From positions 62,001 through 126,000 of the forward strand of contig CAVQVM010000018.1 of assembly GCA_963717085.1 (NCBI GenBank): a stretch of 64,000 nt of DNA, in the 5' to 3' direction. Below are positions 51,019-58,953 of the stretch, in pieces; the stretch's first letter is position 1, and each line of letters starts with the position of its first letter. Under the pieces are notes generated by a model, which saw only the letters and a program-made list of their open reading frames with translations, was not told the DNA's origin and searched no databases. Origin of the DNA: DASQUK01 sp963717085. Lineage in GTDB: Bacteria; Actinomycetota; Acidimicrobiia; Acidimicrobiales; VFJN01. The translations under genes and the position numbers were made by a program.

Positions 51019-51477
51019 TCACCCCTGGTCGCCGTCTGAGCCGACCCACTGCACCAGCTCGAGGGTGATCCCCTCGGGACCCTCGAAGAATCGGAGCCGC
51101 CGACTGATGTAGTCCATCTCGTCGCTGAGCATCGTCACCCCGTTGGTCACCAGGTGAGTGGTGACCGCCCCGATGTCGTCGACGCGGAACGCGAGGTGGT
51201 TGTAGCCCCGTCGCCGCCGATTCGTCGGATGCTCACCCGGATCGTCCGGCGGCCGTGGATCGAACTCGAGCAGCTGGATCTCGAAGCGAGGCTCGCATCC
51301 TTCGAGTGCGAGCGTGATGTGCTGAGCCTTCATATCCGGCATGCCCATGTATTGCGCGGGAAGACCACCGTCGATCGTTGCGACGTGTTGCTCCCGGAAG
51401 CCAAGCAACTCGAAGAACTCGATCGCAGTCGCAGCGTTCGACACCGCGATGGTCACATGATCCGGGTTGCGGAGCAC
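51019..51477 (-). CDS. VOC/glyoxalase-family dioxygenase-like protein
   Basis: A 152-residue VOC protein. NPDHVTIAVSNAATAIEFFE supplies the first metal His, RRGYNHLAFRVDDIGAVTTH the second and GITLELVQW the Glu. The three ligands are kept, so it should bind iron, zinc or another metal. The GTG start at 51477 has GGGAGG six bases upstream. Family members include glyoxalases and extradiol dioxygenases. The substrate is unknown. Confidence 0.88.
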   Translation of the reverse strand: MLRNPDHVTIAVSNAATAIEFFELLGFREQHVATIDGGLPAQYMGMPDMKAQHITLALEGCEPRFEIQLLEFDPRPPDDPGEHPTNRRRRGYNHLAFRVDDIGAVTTHLVTNGVTMLSDEMDYISRRLRFFEGPEGITLELVQWVGSDGDQG

Positions 51478-51567
51478 CGGCGTCCTCCCCTCCGTCGTTG
51501 GGCGACCGGACGGTCAGGACCGACATCTGTACCAACACAGAGTGCTCGAACCAACCACAGGCCGGCC

Positions 51568-51774
51568 ATGCAGGCTGACACCACTACTAGCCTATTCATC
51601 GTGCCTGTCGGCGGTGGTGGGGGTGAGGGCTTGGCGAGAGCCCAGGCTGACCTTGTTCGGGTGCGAGCAGGCGACGGGGACCTACGCCGACCCGTCTGGG
51701 TGTACGCCGTGGGCGTGCTCGTCTTCGTGGCCTCGCTGTTGTTGCCCCTCGTCCTGGTAACGCTCCTCACGTAG
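51568..51774 (+). CDS. Possible small membrane protein
   Basis: A 68-codon frame (MQADTTTSLFIVPVGGGGGE) ending in one strong membrane helix, VWVYAVGVLVFVASLLLPLV. No good ribosome site is visible. The composition of the last half is protein-like. It may be a small real gene or a chance frame. Confidence 0.3.
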   Translation: MQADTTTSLFIVPVGGGGGEGLARAQADLVRVRAGDGDLRRPVWVYAVGVLVFVASLLLPLVLVTLLT

Positions 51775-51966
51775 TCCAAGGTCTCGTGTCGGCTGGCGAA
51801 GGTTCGCACCCTGGTCGATTCGAAACACCAGGCCTGCGCTAGCCCGACGCGGACGACCCGGTCGGACCGACCGCCTATCAGGAGCTCATGAGCCGTTGCA
51901 TCCGAGGCCCAACAAGTCAGTCGAGCGGGACCCCACACCGACGTGGGAACGACGCCCGGAAACCGG

Positions 51967-53670
51967 TCATGGCGAGCCGCTCGCGGCCCGCGCCGCGTCG
52001 AGGGTAGCGAGCTCCTCTTGCACGGCCCGCTCGTGCTGCTCCAAGTCCGCTCGAGCCTGCCGCGGGCTCCACCGACCCCGCATGACGAACAGGAACGGAA
52101 GCAAGAGCGCCTCGCCTCCCACGCAGATCCACCACCAGCGGCGCCACTCGCCTGGCGATGCGGCAGCGGCGCGTTGCACCTGCGGTCCATGGGTCGCCAG
52201 GAAGGTCAGATCATCTCGGGGGACCTGGGCGACCGCCATCAGATCCTGCAGCGCGACAGCGGAGCTGACGTGAAGAGTCTTGGAAATCTCGGCCACGGCT
52301 GTGTTTATCGCGGTGGTGTTCGATGGATCGGCCTGGAGCTGCGCCTGGGTGGTGGGATCAATCGCGTTGAGCGTTGCCACCTCGTCGGGGTACCGGGCGA
52401 CCAGTTCTTGCACTTGCGACCCGTGCTCGACCAGTGGCGTCATGCTCGTCACGACGTAGGGGAGGGCGAACAGCGATCCGGCGACGACCAGGCGCAGTGT
52501 CCACCCCCACACCGCCAGGCCCGTTGCCATCAGAGCCGGGTTGCGACCCTCGATCGTCTCCGTGAACGCCGCCAGCCACGGGGCGAAGACGAACGCGAGG
52601 AACACGGCCAGCAGGCTCAGGATCAAGACGAAGGTGTAGTAGCCCGTATCTGGATGGTTCGTGCGCAAGGCGAACAGCACCGTCGCGACGACGCTGCCGA
52701 CGATGCCGATGAGCATGAGGGGTTTGCGCACCAAGAGCTTGTCGGAGAGGAGGCCGACCAGCACCAGTGCGCCCGCGTTGAAGGCCCAAACCCAGTTGCC
52801 CAGAGCGTTGGCCCGCTGTTCCGTGTACCCGAAGATCGTCGCCATGTAGACGACCAGGAAGGCGATCAAGGTGTAGTAGGCGACGAGGAAGACGCCGATC
52901 CCCAGCGACGAGCCCACGATGTCCAGGTGCAGCATCTGCCGCCACGGGCGCTTCGATTGTTCCTCGATGTCGATGCCGGCTGCGCGTGCCTCGACGAGCT
53001 GTCGGTCGCGGACCTGCACCATCAGCTGCCCCCGGAGTTGAGGCGAAAGCTCTCGCAGGCCGACGAGCGCGATGGCGAACACGATCAAGCCGACGATGCC
53101 GCAGATGATGAACTGGTCCTGCCAGGCGTGGAGATGACTGAGGGTGTGGCTCGACACCAGCGCCACGGTGAGGCTGGCGACGACCGGTCCCATCGTCCAG
53201 AACCCCGTGGCCAACCCTCGCCCCAGTTGCGGGGAGAAGTCGCGAACGAGAGCCGGCGTCGCCACGAGGATGATGCCCTCGACGAAGCCGAGGGTGCAGA
53301 AGAGCACCGCGTAGACCCACAGGTTGGGGGCATTGGGTAAGCCGAACAGCACCACCATTGCGGTGATGAAGAGCCCGTAGGTCACCATGTTGGAGCGGCC
53401 CCAACGATCCGCCAGCCCGGCGATCAAGGAGGCGAACGCACCGACCAGGTTGGCAACGACGATCACGTAGACGAAGAACGGCCACGTGATGCCGAAGTCA
53501 GCGATGATCGAGGGCGTCACCGCGGCCGGCACGTAGAACTCGTAGTACAGGACGATCGTGGCCAGCACCACGATGCCCAGGTTCAAGTAGCGCCGACGGT
53601 TATCGGGATAGTGCTCGAGCGTGCGATCCCACAGCCGGCTAACGATCGATGTCGAACCGACGAACTGCAT
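51967..53670 (-). CDS. MFS transporter with periplasmic insert
   Basis: A 567-residue carrier. Twelve helices are predictable. The family loop between helices 2 and 3 is GLADRWGRSNMVTYGLFITA. Before the final helix is an unusual hydrophilic segment of about 100 residues (VEHGSQVQELVARYPDEVAT to ASPGEWRRW). A C-terminal coiled tail (RADLEQHERAVQEELATLDA) follows. It should be a proton-coupled importer or exporter of an organic acid or similar. The start at 53670 has GGTGGG a few bases upstream. The cargo is unknown. Confidence 0.9.
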   Translation of the reverse strand: MQFVGSTSIVSRLWDRTLEHYPDNRRRYLNLGIVVLATIVLYYEFYVPAAVTPSIIADFGITWPFFVYVIVVANLVGAFASLIAGLADRWGRSNMVTYGLFITAMVVLFGLPNAPNLWVYAVLFCTLGFVEGIILVATPALVRDFSPQLGRGLATGFWTMGPVVASLTVALVSSHTLSHLHAWQDQFIICGIVGLIVFAIALVGLRELSPQLRGQLMVQVRDRQLVEARAAGIDIEEQSKRPWRQMLHLDIVGSSLGIGVFLVAYYTLIAFLVVYMATIFGYTEQRANALGNWVWAFNAGALVLVGLLSDKLLVRKPLMLIGIVGSVVATVLFALRTNHPDTGYYTFVLILSLLAVFLAFVFAPWLAAFTETIEGRNPALMATGLAVWGWTLRLVVAGSLFALPYVVTSMTPLVEHGSQVQELVARYPDEVATLNAIDPTTQAQLQADPSNTTAINTAVAEISKTLHVSSAVALQDLMAVAQVPRDDLTFLATHGPQVQRAAAASPGEWRRWWWICVGGEALLLPFLFVMRGRWSPRQARADLEQHERAVQEELATLDAARAASGSP

Positions 53671-54512
53671 CTCAATCCCACCAGTTCTTTCCTGGTCAGG
53701 CGGTACTCTTCATCGATCGTGACCCTGGCGGTGACGCTTGTCATCACGGGCACTACCACTCTGCGCTGTGGGCTACCGGGTAGCGCCGGGTGCGGCCAGT
53801 CGGTATGGCTACGAGGGGTAGCGAAGGGGCCACGTCACACGACGAGCCGCCGGACGCGATCGCGGGATCCCGATCACCGGGATCAGGTACTGACTACGCG
53901 ATCGGGGGAGGTCGCCACTGGTCTCATGTCCCATGGTGGGCAGGTGATGGTCCACCGATCGCCTGGCCCCGGGCCTCGGCCCCCAGTCACACGGCGACCA
54001 GAAGGCGCTCGTGGCCGTGGGGATCGACGCGATGGGGTGACCACTGCCCGCGCCCGGCGTACCGACCCTGCAACCGGGGCCCATTCGCACGCCTTCCTGA
54101 ACCCGGTTGCCGTGATCGTCGAGCCCACGTCGCCGGTCCCCCGGCGCCGGCGGCGCGGGCTCGTGACGCGCTCCCGCCCGGGCGGCTCGGGAGGTCCGCC
54201 GGGTTCGACGGATGCGGTCAGGGCGATCGGTGTGATCCGACGAGGCGAGGCCCGCCCATCGACAGGCGTCACCGAGCGCGCCACGCCCGCGGGGCTACCC
54301 ACGCCCACGGCTGACGATGGCAGAGGGCCGCGACGTGACGCACTTCCGCTCGTGAATCCGCTGTTCCTGTCCCTCATCGCCACCGTGTTGCTACTCGCCG
54401 GCCTGCTGGTGGTGGTCATGCTTCACCCGTCCGGTCCCTGACGCCGACGGAAACGGCGCCACCGCCCGATTCGGCCGGGTAGGCACTCCGGGGCGGTGCA
54501 ACCCCCCGCCGC
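53671..54512. other. Long intergenic region
   Basis: About 840 bases. Most frames are Arg/Pro/Ser-rich and not protein-like. The only hydrophobic segment is at the right end (see 54352). No RNA gene, IS or repeat is evident. Confidence 0.5.
54352..54441 (+). CDS. Possible 29-residue membrane peptide
   Basis: GTG 54352 begins a 29-codon frame, NPLFLSLIATVLLLAGLLVV then VMLHPSGP, that is almost entirely one membrane helix. The longer frame upstream is Arg/Pro-rich. There is no clear ribosome site. Small one-helix proteins such as KdpF have this shape, but no kdp genes are nearby. Tentative. Confidence 0.25.
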   Translation: MNPLFLSLIATVLLLAGLLVVVMLHPSGP

Positions 54513-54863
54513 TCACGACGCTGCGACGACGTCGACGGCGGTCAGCTTGTCGAGCAGGCTGCGGGCCACCCGGAACAGTGCTACCTCCGCGGCGAAGCCG
54601 TGGCCCCTCTGCCGGGCAGAGCGACACAGTGGCACCTCGAGGTCCGCTGCCACCTCGTCGAGGTCGTGGCGTGGATCCTCGATGGCGTAGTGGGCGTGAA
54701 GGGTGAGCAGCGCGTCGCGACATTGGCCCTCGGCGAGTTGCTGCTGGATCTCGGCGGCGCGTGCAGCGGTGGCCATCAGCCAGGAGGCACCTGGTGACGT
54801 GACGCCGGTGGGCTGGTCGACGTGCGCCTCAGTGGCGAGTTGGTCAGGTGTCGGCGGGAACAT
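54513..54863 (-). CDS. Hypothetical helical protein
   Basis: A 116-residue, helix-rich protein (ASWLMATAARAAEIQQQLAE, then QCRDALLTLHAHYAIEDPRH and GFAAEVALFRVARSLLDKLT). The ATG at 54863 has GGGGGG seven bases upstream. It has no signal peptide or membrane helix. I do not recognise it. Its charge pattern and start signal support a real gene. Confidence 0.5.
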   Translation of the reverse strand: MFPPTPDQLATEAHVDQPTGVTSPGASWLMATAARAAEIQQQLAEGQCRDALLTLHAHYAIEDPRHDLDEVAADLEVPLCRSARQRGHGFAAEVALFRVARSLLDKLTAVDVVAAS

Positions 54864-54937
54864 CACTCGTCCCCCCTTTCGAATGGGCCGACCTGCTTGT
54901 GGTCAACATCGCACTTGTGGCGCTCGATATCTGCGCC

Positions 54938-54999
54938 GGCAGCCGGCATCCTGTCTCCCCACAGGCAGGACTCTCGCGTCCCTGCTAGCTGCAATGCGG
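54938..54999 (+). ncRNA. Possible structured RNA element, copy 1
   Basis: The element begins GGCAGCCGGCAT and ends CCTGCTAGCTGCAATGCGG. The same two blocks occur at 55401-55463. Between them are two hairpins, CCTGT-CTCCCC-ACAGG and GGAC-TCTCGC-GTCC. CCGGCAT at the start can pair with ATGCGG at the end. The paired bases differ between copies while pairing is kept. It is a cis-acting RNA candidate or a repeat; I cannot match it to a known riboswitch. Confidence 0.4.
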
Positions 55000-55040
55000 G
55001 AGCGCTGAAGCCCCTCACGATGGCTGGGCTCCGGCCGAGT

Positions 55041-55244
55041 TCAGCGGACCAGGCGAGGCAGGACCGCGGCCGCCACGACCACTCCGACCACCAGCGCGCC
55101 GGCCAACACGGCTGAGTCGAGCCACAGGTGCGCGTGCGTGCCGATCAGCAGGCCCCGGAGCGCGTCCACCTCGTAGCTCAGCGGATTTACATAGCTGAAC
55201 CAGCGGATCCATACGGGCATCGCGCTGATGGGATAGAGGGCACC
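55041..55244 (-). pseudogene. ABC-2 permease, C-terminal remnant
   Basis: In the minus strand the frame encodes ALYPISAMPVWIRWFSYVNP, then LSYEVDALRGLLIGTHAHLW and a final helix VLAGALVVGVVVAAAVLPRL, the last 66 residues of DrrB-like ABC-2 permeases. Upstream of GALYPI the homology stops abruptly at 55244 with no start codon. The first 180 or so residues and the ATPase gene are missing. It sits between the two copies of the structured element. Confidence 0.7.
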
Positions 55245-55400
55245 GCGAGACGGGCGAGCTCACCCGTGGCAGCGTCCGGCTTCGGAGGCGTTTCCGCAGT
55301 GAACGTGGCCGCAGCAGAGTCCATTTGCGCGTTCCCTTTCAGCCGGGCACGACCTGGGTGCGGCGTCACGTTCGCGCCCGGGACGCTGGCTTTCTTCGCT

Positions 55401-55463
55401 GGCAGCCGGCATTTCGTGTGCCGACAGCCGGGAGCGTCGGGATTCCTGCTAGCTGCAATGCGG
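55401..55463 (+). ncRNA. Possible structured RNA element, copy 2
   Basis: Second copy of the element at 54938, with identical end blocks and different middle hairpins (CGGCA-TTTCG-TGTGCCG and CCG-GGAGCGT-CGG). It ends 34 bases before the ATG of a response regulator that has no ribosome site, so it could act in that gene's leader. Confidence 0.4.
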
Positions 55464-55497
55464 TGGCCGCCGGCGGGTGCGATCCTGAATCTCAGTT

Positions 55498-55875
55498 ATG
55501 GCTCTGCGCCTACTCATCGTCGACGACAGCGACCACTTCCTCGCGGCCGCCCGTGGCCTGCTGGAGCGGGAGGGACTGGACGTCGTGGCGCTCGTCTCGA
55601 CGAGCGCCGAGGCGGTCCGGCGCGCGCGCGAGCTCCGGCCGGATGTGACGCTCGTCGACATCGACCTGGGGAATGAGAGCGGCTTCGACCTCGTCCGGGA
55701 GCTCGCCGAGTCGGCCGATTCCGCTCACGTGGTCCTGATCTCGGCCTACCCCGAGGCGGACCTGCGGGACCTCATCGACGCCAGCCCGGCCATCGGGTTC
55801 CTGTCCAAGTCCCGGCTGTCCGCCCGGGCCATCCACGATCTGCTCGACGACGTGGGAGGCGCGGAGCGCCAGTAG
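55498..55875 (+). CDS. Single-domain response regulator
   Basis: A 125-residue receiver domain. LRLLIVDDSDHFLAAARGLL has the acidic pair, DVTLVDIDLGNESGFDLVRE the phosphorylated Asp (second Asp of VDID), VVLISAYPEADLRDLI the Thr/Ser position and IGFLSKSRLSA the conserved Lys. There is no output domain, so it acts by protein contact or passes phosphate on. A kinase is not adjacent. It has no ribosome site; the structured element lies upstream. It ends on a hairpin shared with the convergent regulator gene. Confidence 0.92.
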   Translation: MALRLLIVDDSDHFLAAARGLLEREGLDVVALVSTSAEAVRRARELRPDVTLVDIDLGNESGFDLVRELAESADSAHVVLISAYPEADLRDLIDASPAIGFLSKSRLSARAIHDLLDDVGGAERQ

Positions 55876-55877
55876 TT

Positions 55878-55939
55878 GGCGCTGGCGGAAGTTCCGTGGC
55901 GAGACGCCACGATGACTTCCGCGAGGGTCCACCAGCGCC
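55878..55939. terminator. Long bidirectional hairpin between convergent regulators
   Basis: Three nested perfect stems: GGCGCTGG/CCAGCGCC (55878-55885 and 55932-55939), CGGAAGT/ACTTCCG (55886-55892 and 55915-55921), and CGTGGCG/CGCCACG around an AGA loop (55895-55901 and 55905-55911). It begins two bases after the stop of the first regulator and ends eight bases before the stop of the second. It has no T run, so it would be a GC-type or Rho-aided terminator for both genes. Confidence 0.75.
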
Positions 55940-55947
55940 GCGCGGCG

Positions 55948-56604
55948 TCAGCGCCGTTCGAGGAACGTGATGACGGCAAGCACTCGCCGGTGGTCGTCGG
56001 GCGTCTCGTGGATGTCGAGCTTGAGCAGGATGCTCCGCACGTGCTTCTCGACCGTGCCCTCGGCCACGTACAGCCGCCGGCCGATGCCGGCGTTGGACAG
56101 GCCGGTGGCCATCAGCTCGAGCACCTCGCGTTCGCGGGCCGTGAGCACGTCGAGCGGATCGTCGCGACGGCGTGCGGCGACGAGCTCCTGGACCAGCCCC
56201 GGATCGACGACCGAGCCGCCCCGCGTGATGCGCTCGACGGTCTCCACGAACTGCTCGACGTCGACGACCCGGCTCTTGAGCAGGTAGCCGACCCGGTTGC
56301 CGCTGGCGAGGAGCTCCATCGCGTGCTCCAGCTCGGTGTGCGCCGACAGCAGCAGGATCCCCACATCCGGGAACTCGTCACGAATGACCTGGGCGGCCTC
56401 GAGCCCCTCGATCGAGTGGTCGGGTGGCATGCGGATGTCGACGATGACCAGCTCCGGCTGCTGCCCGCGGACGAGGGCGAGTAGCTCAGGGGCGTCGCCG
56501 GCCTGGCCGACGACCTCGAACCCGGAGCGCTCGAGCAGGCTGGCGATGCCTTCGCGCAGTAGGACGTCGTCGTCCGCTAGCGCTATGCGTGCCGGCGCGT
56601 CCAC
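55948..56604 (-). CDS. NarL/LuxR-family response regulator
   Basis: A 218-residue protein. The receiver domain has IALADDDVLLREGIASLLER, LVIVDIRMPPDHSIEGLEAA (phospho-Asp in VDIRMPP), ILLLSAHTE and VGYLLKSRV. The LuxR helix-turn-helix is LTAREREVLELMATGLSNAG, then IGRRLYVAEGTVEKHVRSIL. It should be activated by a histidine kinase of the NarX/DesK type, which is not in the window. It is convergent with the single receiver protein. Confidence 0.95.
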   Translation of the reverse strand: MDAPARIALADDDVLLREGIASLLERSGFEVVGQAGDAPELLALVRGQQPELVIVDIRMPPDHSIEGLEAAQVIRDEFPDVGILLLSAHTELEHAMELLASGNRVGYLLKSRVVDVEQFVETVERITRGGSVVDPGLVQELVAARRRDDPLDVLTAREREVLELMATGLSNAGIGRRLYVAEGTVEKHVRSILLKLDIHETPDDHRRVLAVITFLERR

Positions 56605-56846
56605 GGCTCCCTGCCGCCCGGGCGAGACGTCTTCGGCATGGAGCGATTATCGGTCATGGCGGCTCCCTTTGCCTGTCTGCGTCGGAGTAGGCGGCCGGCC
56701 GAGGAGAGGACTACGCATGCGCGTGAGGTCGAGGGCAGAGTGGGCCCGCATGCTGTCGCCATGGAGCTTCAGCGGATGCGGTTCGTGGACCGCCATCGAC
56801 CTGCGCGTTGGGTGGATCGCGCCGGCACGTGAAGGAGGTGCCGACG

Positions 56847-57272
56847 ATGAGGTGGTGGAGACGGCGCCCAGGCTGCGCACCCGCCCGCTGGTTCGCAGAC
56901 AAGATGCTCGACGAGGCGCTGCACGTGTTCGGGACCCTGCAGGCCGCCGCGTACCTCGACGACCCACGGCTGGATCGTCAGCTCCGCGAGCGGTTCAGGA
57001 CGGCCGCACTGGACGTCCTCGACGACGTCGCATGCCTCGCGTCCCTGACCGGGACTGCGCCGCCTCGGCCGTCGTGGTCCCGCAGGCCCGAGCGCACGGC
57101 TCGGGGCGACGAGCGGCCCAGCTGGACGGCGGTGCAGGCCCTCGGTGAGTACACACAGCGGCTCGTCGCCGTGGCCGCGGTGCTGGCCGACCGCGAGGAC
57201 GAGATCGCGACCGCGTTTGCTCAGCTGGCTGCGACCGCCGAGGTCAGGATCGAGGTTCTCGCTTCTTCGTGA
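56847..57272 (+). CDS. Hypothetical helical protein
   Basis: A 141-residue protein (WFADKMLDEALHVFGTLQAA, then DRQLRERFRTAALDVLDDVA and ALGEYTQRLVAVAAVLADRE). It is nearly all helix with no cysteine motif or membrane segment. The start at 56847 has AAGGAGG eight bases upstream. It lies 87 bases before the M1 peptidase. I do not recognise it. Confidence 0.6.
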   Translation: MRWWRRRPGCAPARWFADKMLDEALHVFGTLQAAAYLDDPRLDRQLRERFRTAALDVLDDVACLASLTGTAPPRPSWSRRPERTARGDERPSWTAVQALGEYTQRLVAVAAVLADREDEIATAFAQLAATAEVRIEVLASS

Positions 57273-57359
57273 CCCCGGTCGGGTGCACGGCACCGCGCCA
57301 CGACCCTTGTCGCCACGCCGACACCTACAGTACGGCCACCGAGTCCGGAGGGGATCGTC

Positions 57360-58871
57360 GTGCGTGTTCGCTTGCAGGTGTTCGGTGCATTGTCCGCGGC
57401 CTTGGTAGGGGTCGTGACGCTGGTCGTGCCGGGCGGGGCAGCGCCGGCCCCGCAGGGCGCCCCCGGCGGGAGGTACACCCCCGGGGCCGCCGGCGCCGGC
57501 GATGCGTACTTCCCATACGCCGGCAACGGTGGCTACGACGTCCGCCACTACGACCTCGACATCACCTACACACCGCCGGCTCCCGCCCCCGCGCCGATCG
57601 TCGGCCAGCTGAGCGGTGTCGCGACCATCGACTTCGTGGCCACGCAGGACCTGGACCGGTTCAATCTCGACCTGCGCGACATGAGCGTGCAGGCGATCAC
57701 GATCAACGGGAAGCATGCCCGGGCGGTCACGCCACCTGCTTCTGGCGCCGAGGTCGACGGCGCGGCCTACTGGCAGGTCCAGGACGACGCGGCCCGCGTC
57801 TGGGAGCTGACGATCCAGCCACGACCCAAGATCAAGCAGGGACAGACGGCGCGGGTCGTGGTCGCCTATGGCGGTGAGACGATCCGGCCGGAGGACATCG
57901 AAGGAGCGCTCTACGGCTGGGTGACCACCCGAGACGGCGCCATGGTGGTGGGCGAGCCCGAGGGCTCGATGACCTGGTACCCGGTCAGCGACCATCAGAC
58001 GGACAAGGCGACCTACAGCTTCGAGATCACCGTGCCCGAGGGCAAGGTCGCAGTCGCCAACGGGCTACCCGCGCGCGACCCGATCACTCAGAACGGCTGG
58101 ACCACCTGGTTCTGGGACGCCCCGGACGCGCAGGCCAGCTACCTGACCACCGCCTCGGTCGGCGACTACGAGTTGCGTCATTCGGAGACACCCGCGGGGC
58201 TGCCGATCATCGACGCCGTCGACGACAACCTCACGCCGGCCAACGCCGCCGCCTCGGATGCCAGCCTCGCCCTGCAGGCGGACATGATCGCCTTCCTCGA
58301 GGGGGCTTTCGTGCCGTACCCGTTCAACTCCTACGGCGCGATCGTCGACGACGACTCCGTCGGATACGCACTCGAAACACAGACCCGACCCGTGTACTCC
58401 CGCCGCGCCAGCGAGTCCACAGTCGTCCACGAACTCGCCCACCAGTGGTTCGGGAACGCCGTGAGCCCGGGGCGATGGCAGGACATCTGGCTCAACGAGG
58501 GATGGGCTACGTACGTCGAATGGCTGTGGAGCGAGCACTCAGGCGGCGATTCCGCCCAGATGTCCTTCGATGCGGTCATGGAGATCCCCGCCGACGACGA
58601 GTTCTGGGAACTGGTGATCGCGGATCCGGGCGCGCTCGGTCTCTTCCACGATCCGATCTACGACCGCGGTGCGGCGACCCTGCATGCCCTGCGGGTCAAG
58701 ATCGGCGACGATGCCTTCTACGCGGCCACCCGGGAGTGGCTGACGCGCCACGACGACTCGACCGGCACCACCGAGGACTTCCAGGCGGTCTGCGAGGAGG
58801 CGTCCGGTCAGGACCTCGACTCGTTCTTCGACGTCTGGGTGCGGACGCCGAGCAAGCCGACCACCTGGTGA
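57360..58871 (+). CDS. Secreted M1-family metallopeptidase
   Basis: A 503-residue protein. Residues 1-28 form a signal peptide (LQVFGALSAALVGVVTLVVP, then GGAAPA). An N-terminal beta domain (DVRHYDLDITYT onward) is followed by the thermolysin-like domain with zinc motif HELAHQWFG (His357, Glu358, His361) and NEGWATY (Glu380). The substrate-binding GAMEN of aminopeptidases is replaced by GYALETQ, as in many exported actinobacterial members. It lacks the C-terminal helical domain, so it is the short form. The GTG start has GGAGGGG upstream. It should cleave peptides outside the cell. Confidence 0.95.
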   Translation: MRVRLQVFGALSAALVGVVTLVVPGGAAPAPQGAPGGRYTPGAAGAGDAYFPYAGNGGYDVRHYDLDITYTPPAPAPAPIVGQLSGVATIDFVATQDLDRFNLDLRDMSVQAITINGKHARAVTPPASGAEVDGAAYWQVQDDAARVWELTIQPRPKIKQGQTARVVVAYGGETIRPEDIEGALYGWVTTRDGAMVVGEPEGSMTWYPVSDHQTDKATYSFEITVPEGKVAVANGLPARDPITQNGWTTWFWDAPDAQASYLTTASVGDYELRHSETPAGLPIIDAVDDNLTPANAAASDASLALQADMIAFLEGAFVPYPFNSYGAIVDDDSVGYALETQTRPVYSRRASESTVVHELAHQWFGNAVSPGRWQDIWLNEGWATYVEWLWSEHSGGDSAQMSFDAVMEIPADDEFWELVIADPGALGLFHDPIYDRGAATLHALRVKIGDDAFYAATREWLTRHDDSTGTTEDFQAVCEEASGQDLDSFFDVWVRTPSKPTTW

Positions 58872-58911
58872 CCACCCGCGCCGGACGGCCAGCGAGAGCG
58901 CGAGCACCGAC

Positions 58912-58944
58912 GTTGAACAAATGTTAGGTTCCGCCAACTAGACT
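58912..58944 (+). promoter_or_regulatory. P450 promoter with shared GTTGAACAAAT motif
   Basis: GTTGAACAAATGTTAGGTTC lies at 58912-58931 and contains the -35-like TTGAAC. TAGACT at 58939-58944 ends nine bases before the ATG of the P450 gene, so the message should be leaderless. The AACA-AA-TGTT core is nearly palindromic, like TetR-type sites. A close copy precedes the vWA gene and a weaker one precedes the binding-protein gene. Confidence 0.6.
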
Positions 58945-58953
58945 GCCCGCTCC

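Noticed and set aside
53611..54441. 276-codon plus-strand frame as a membrane protein gene
   Set aside because: All but the last 29 codons are low-complexity Arg/Pro/Ser sequence; only the terminal helix is kept as a tentative small gene.
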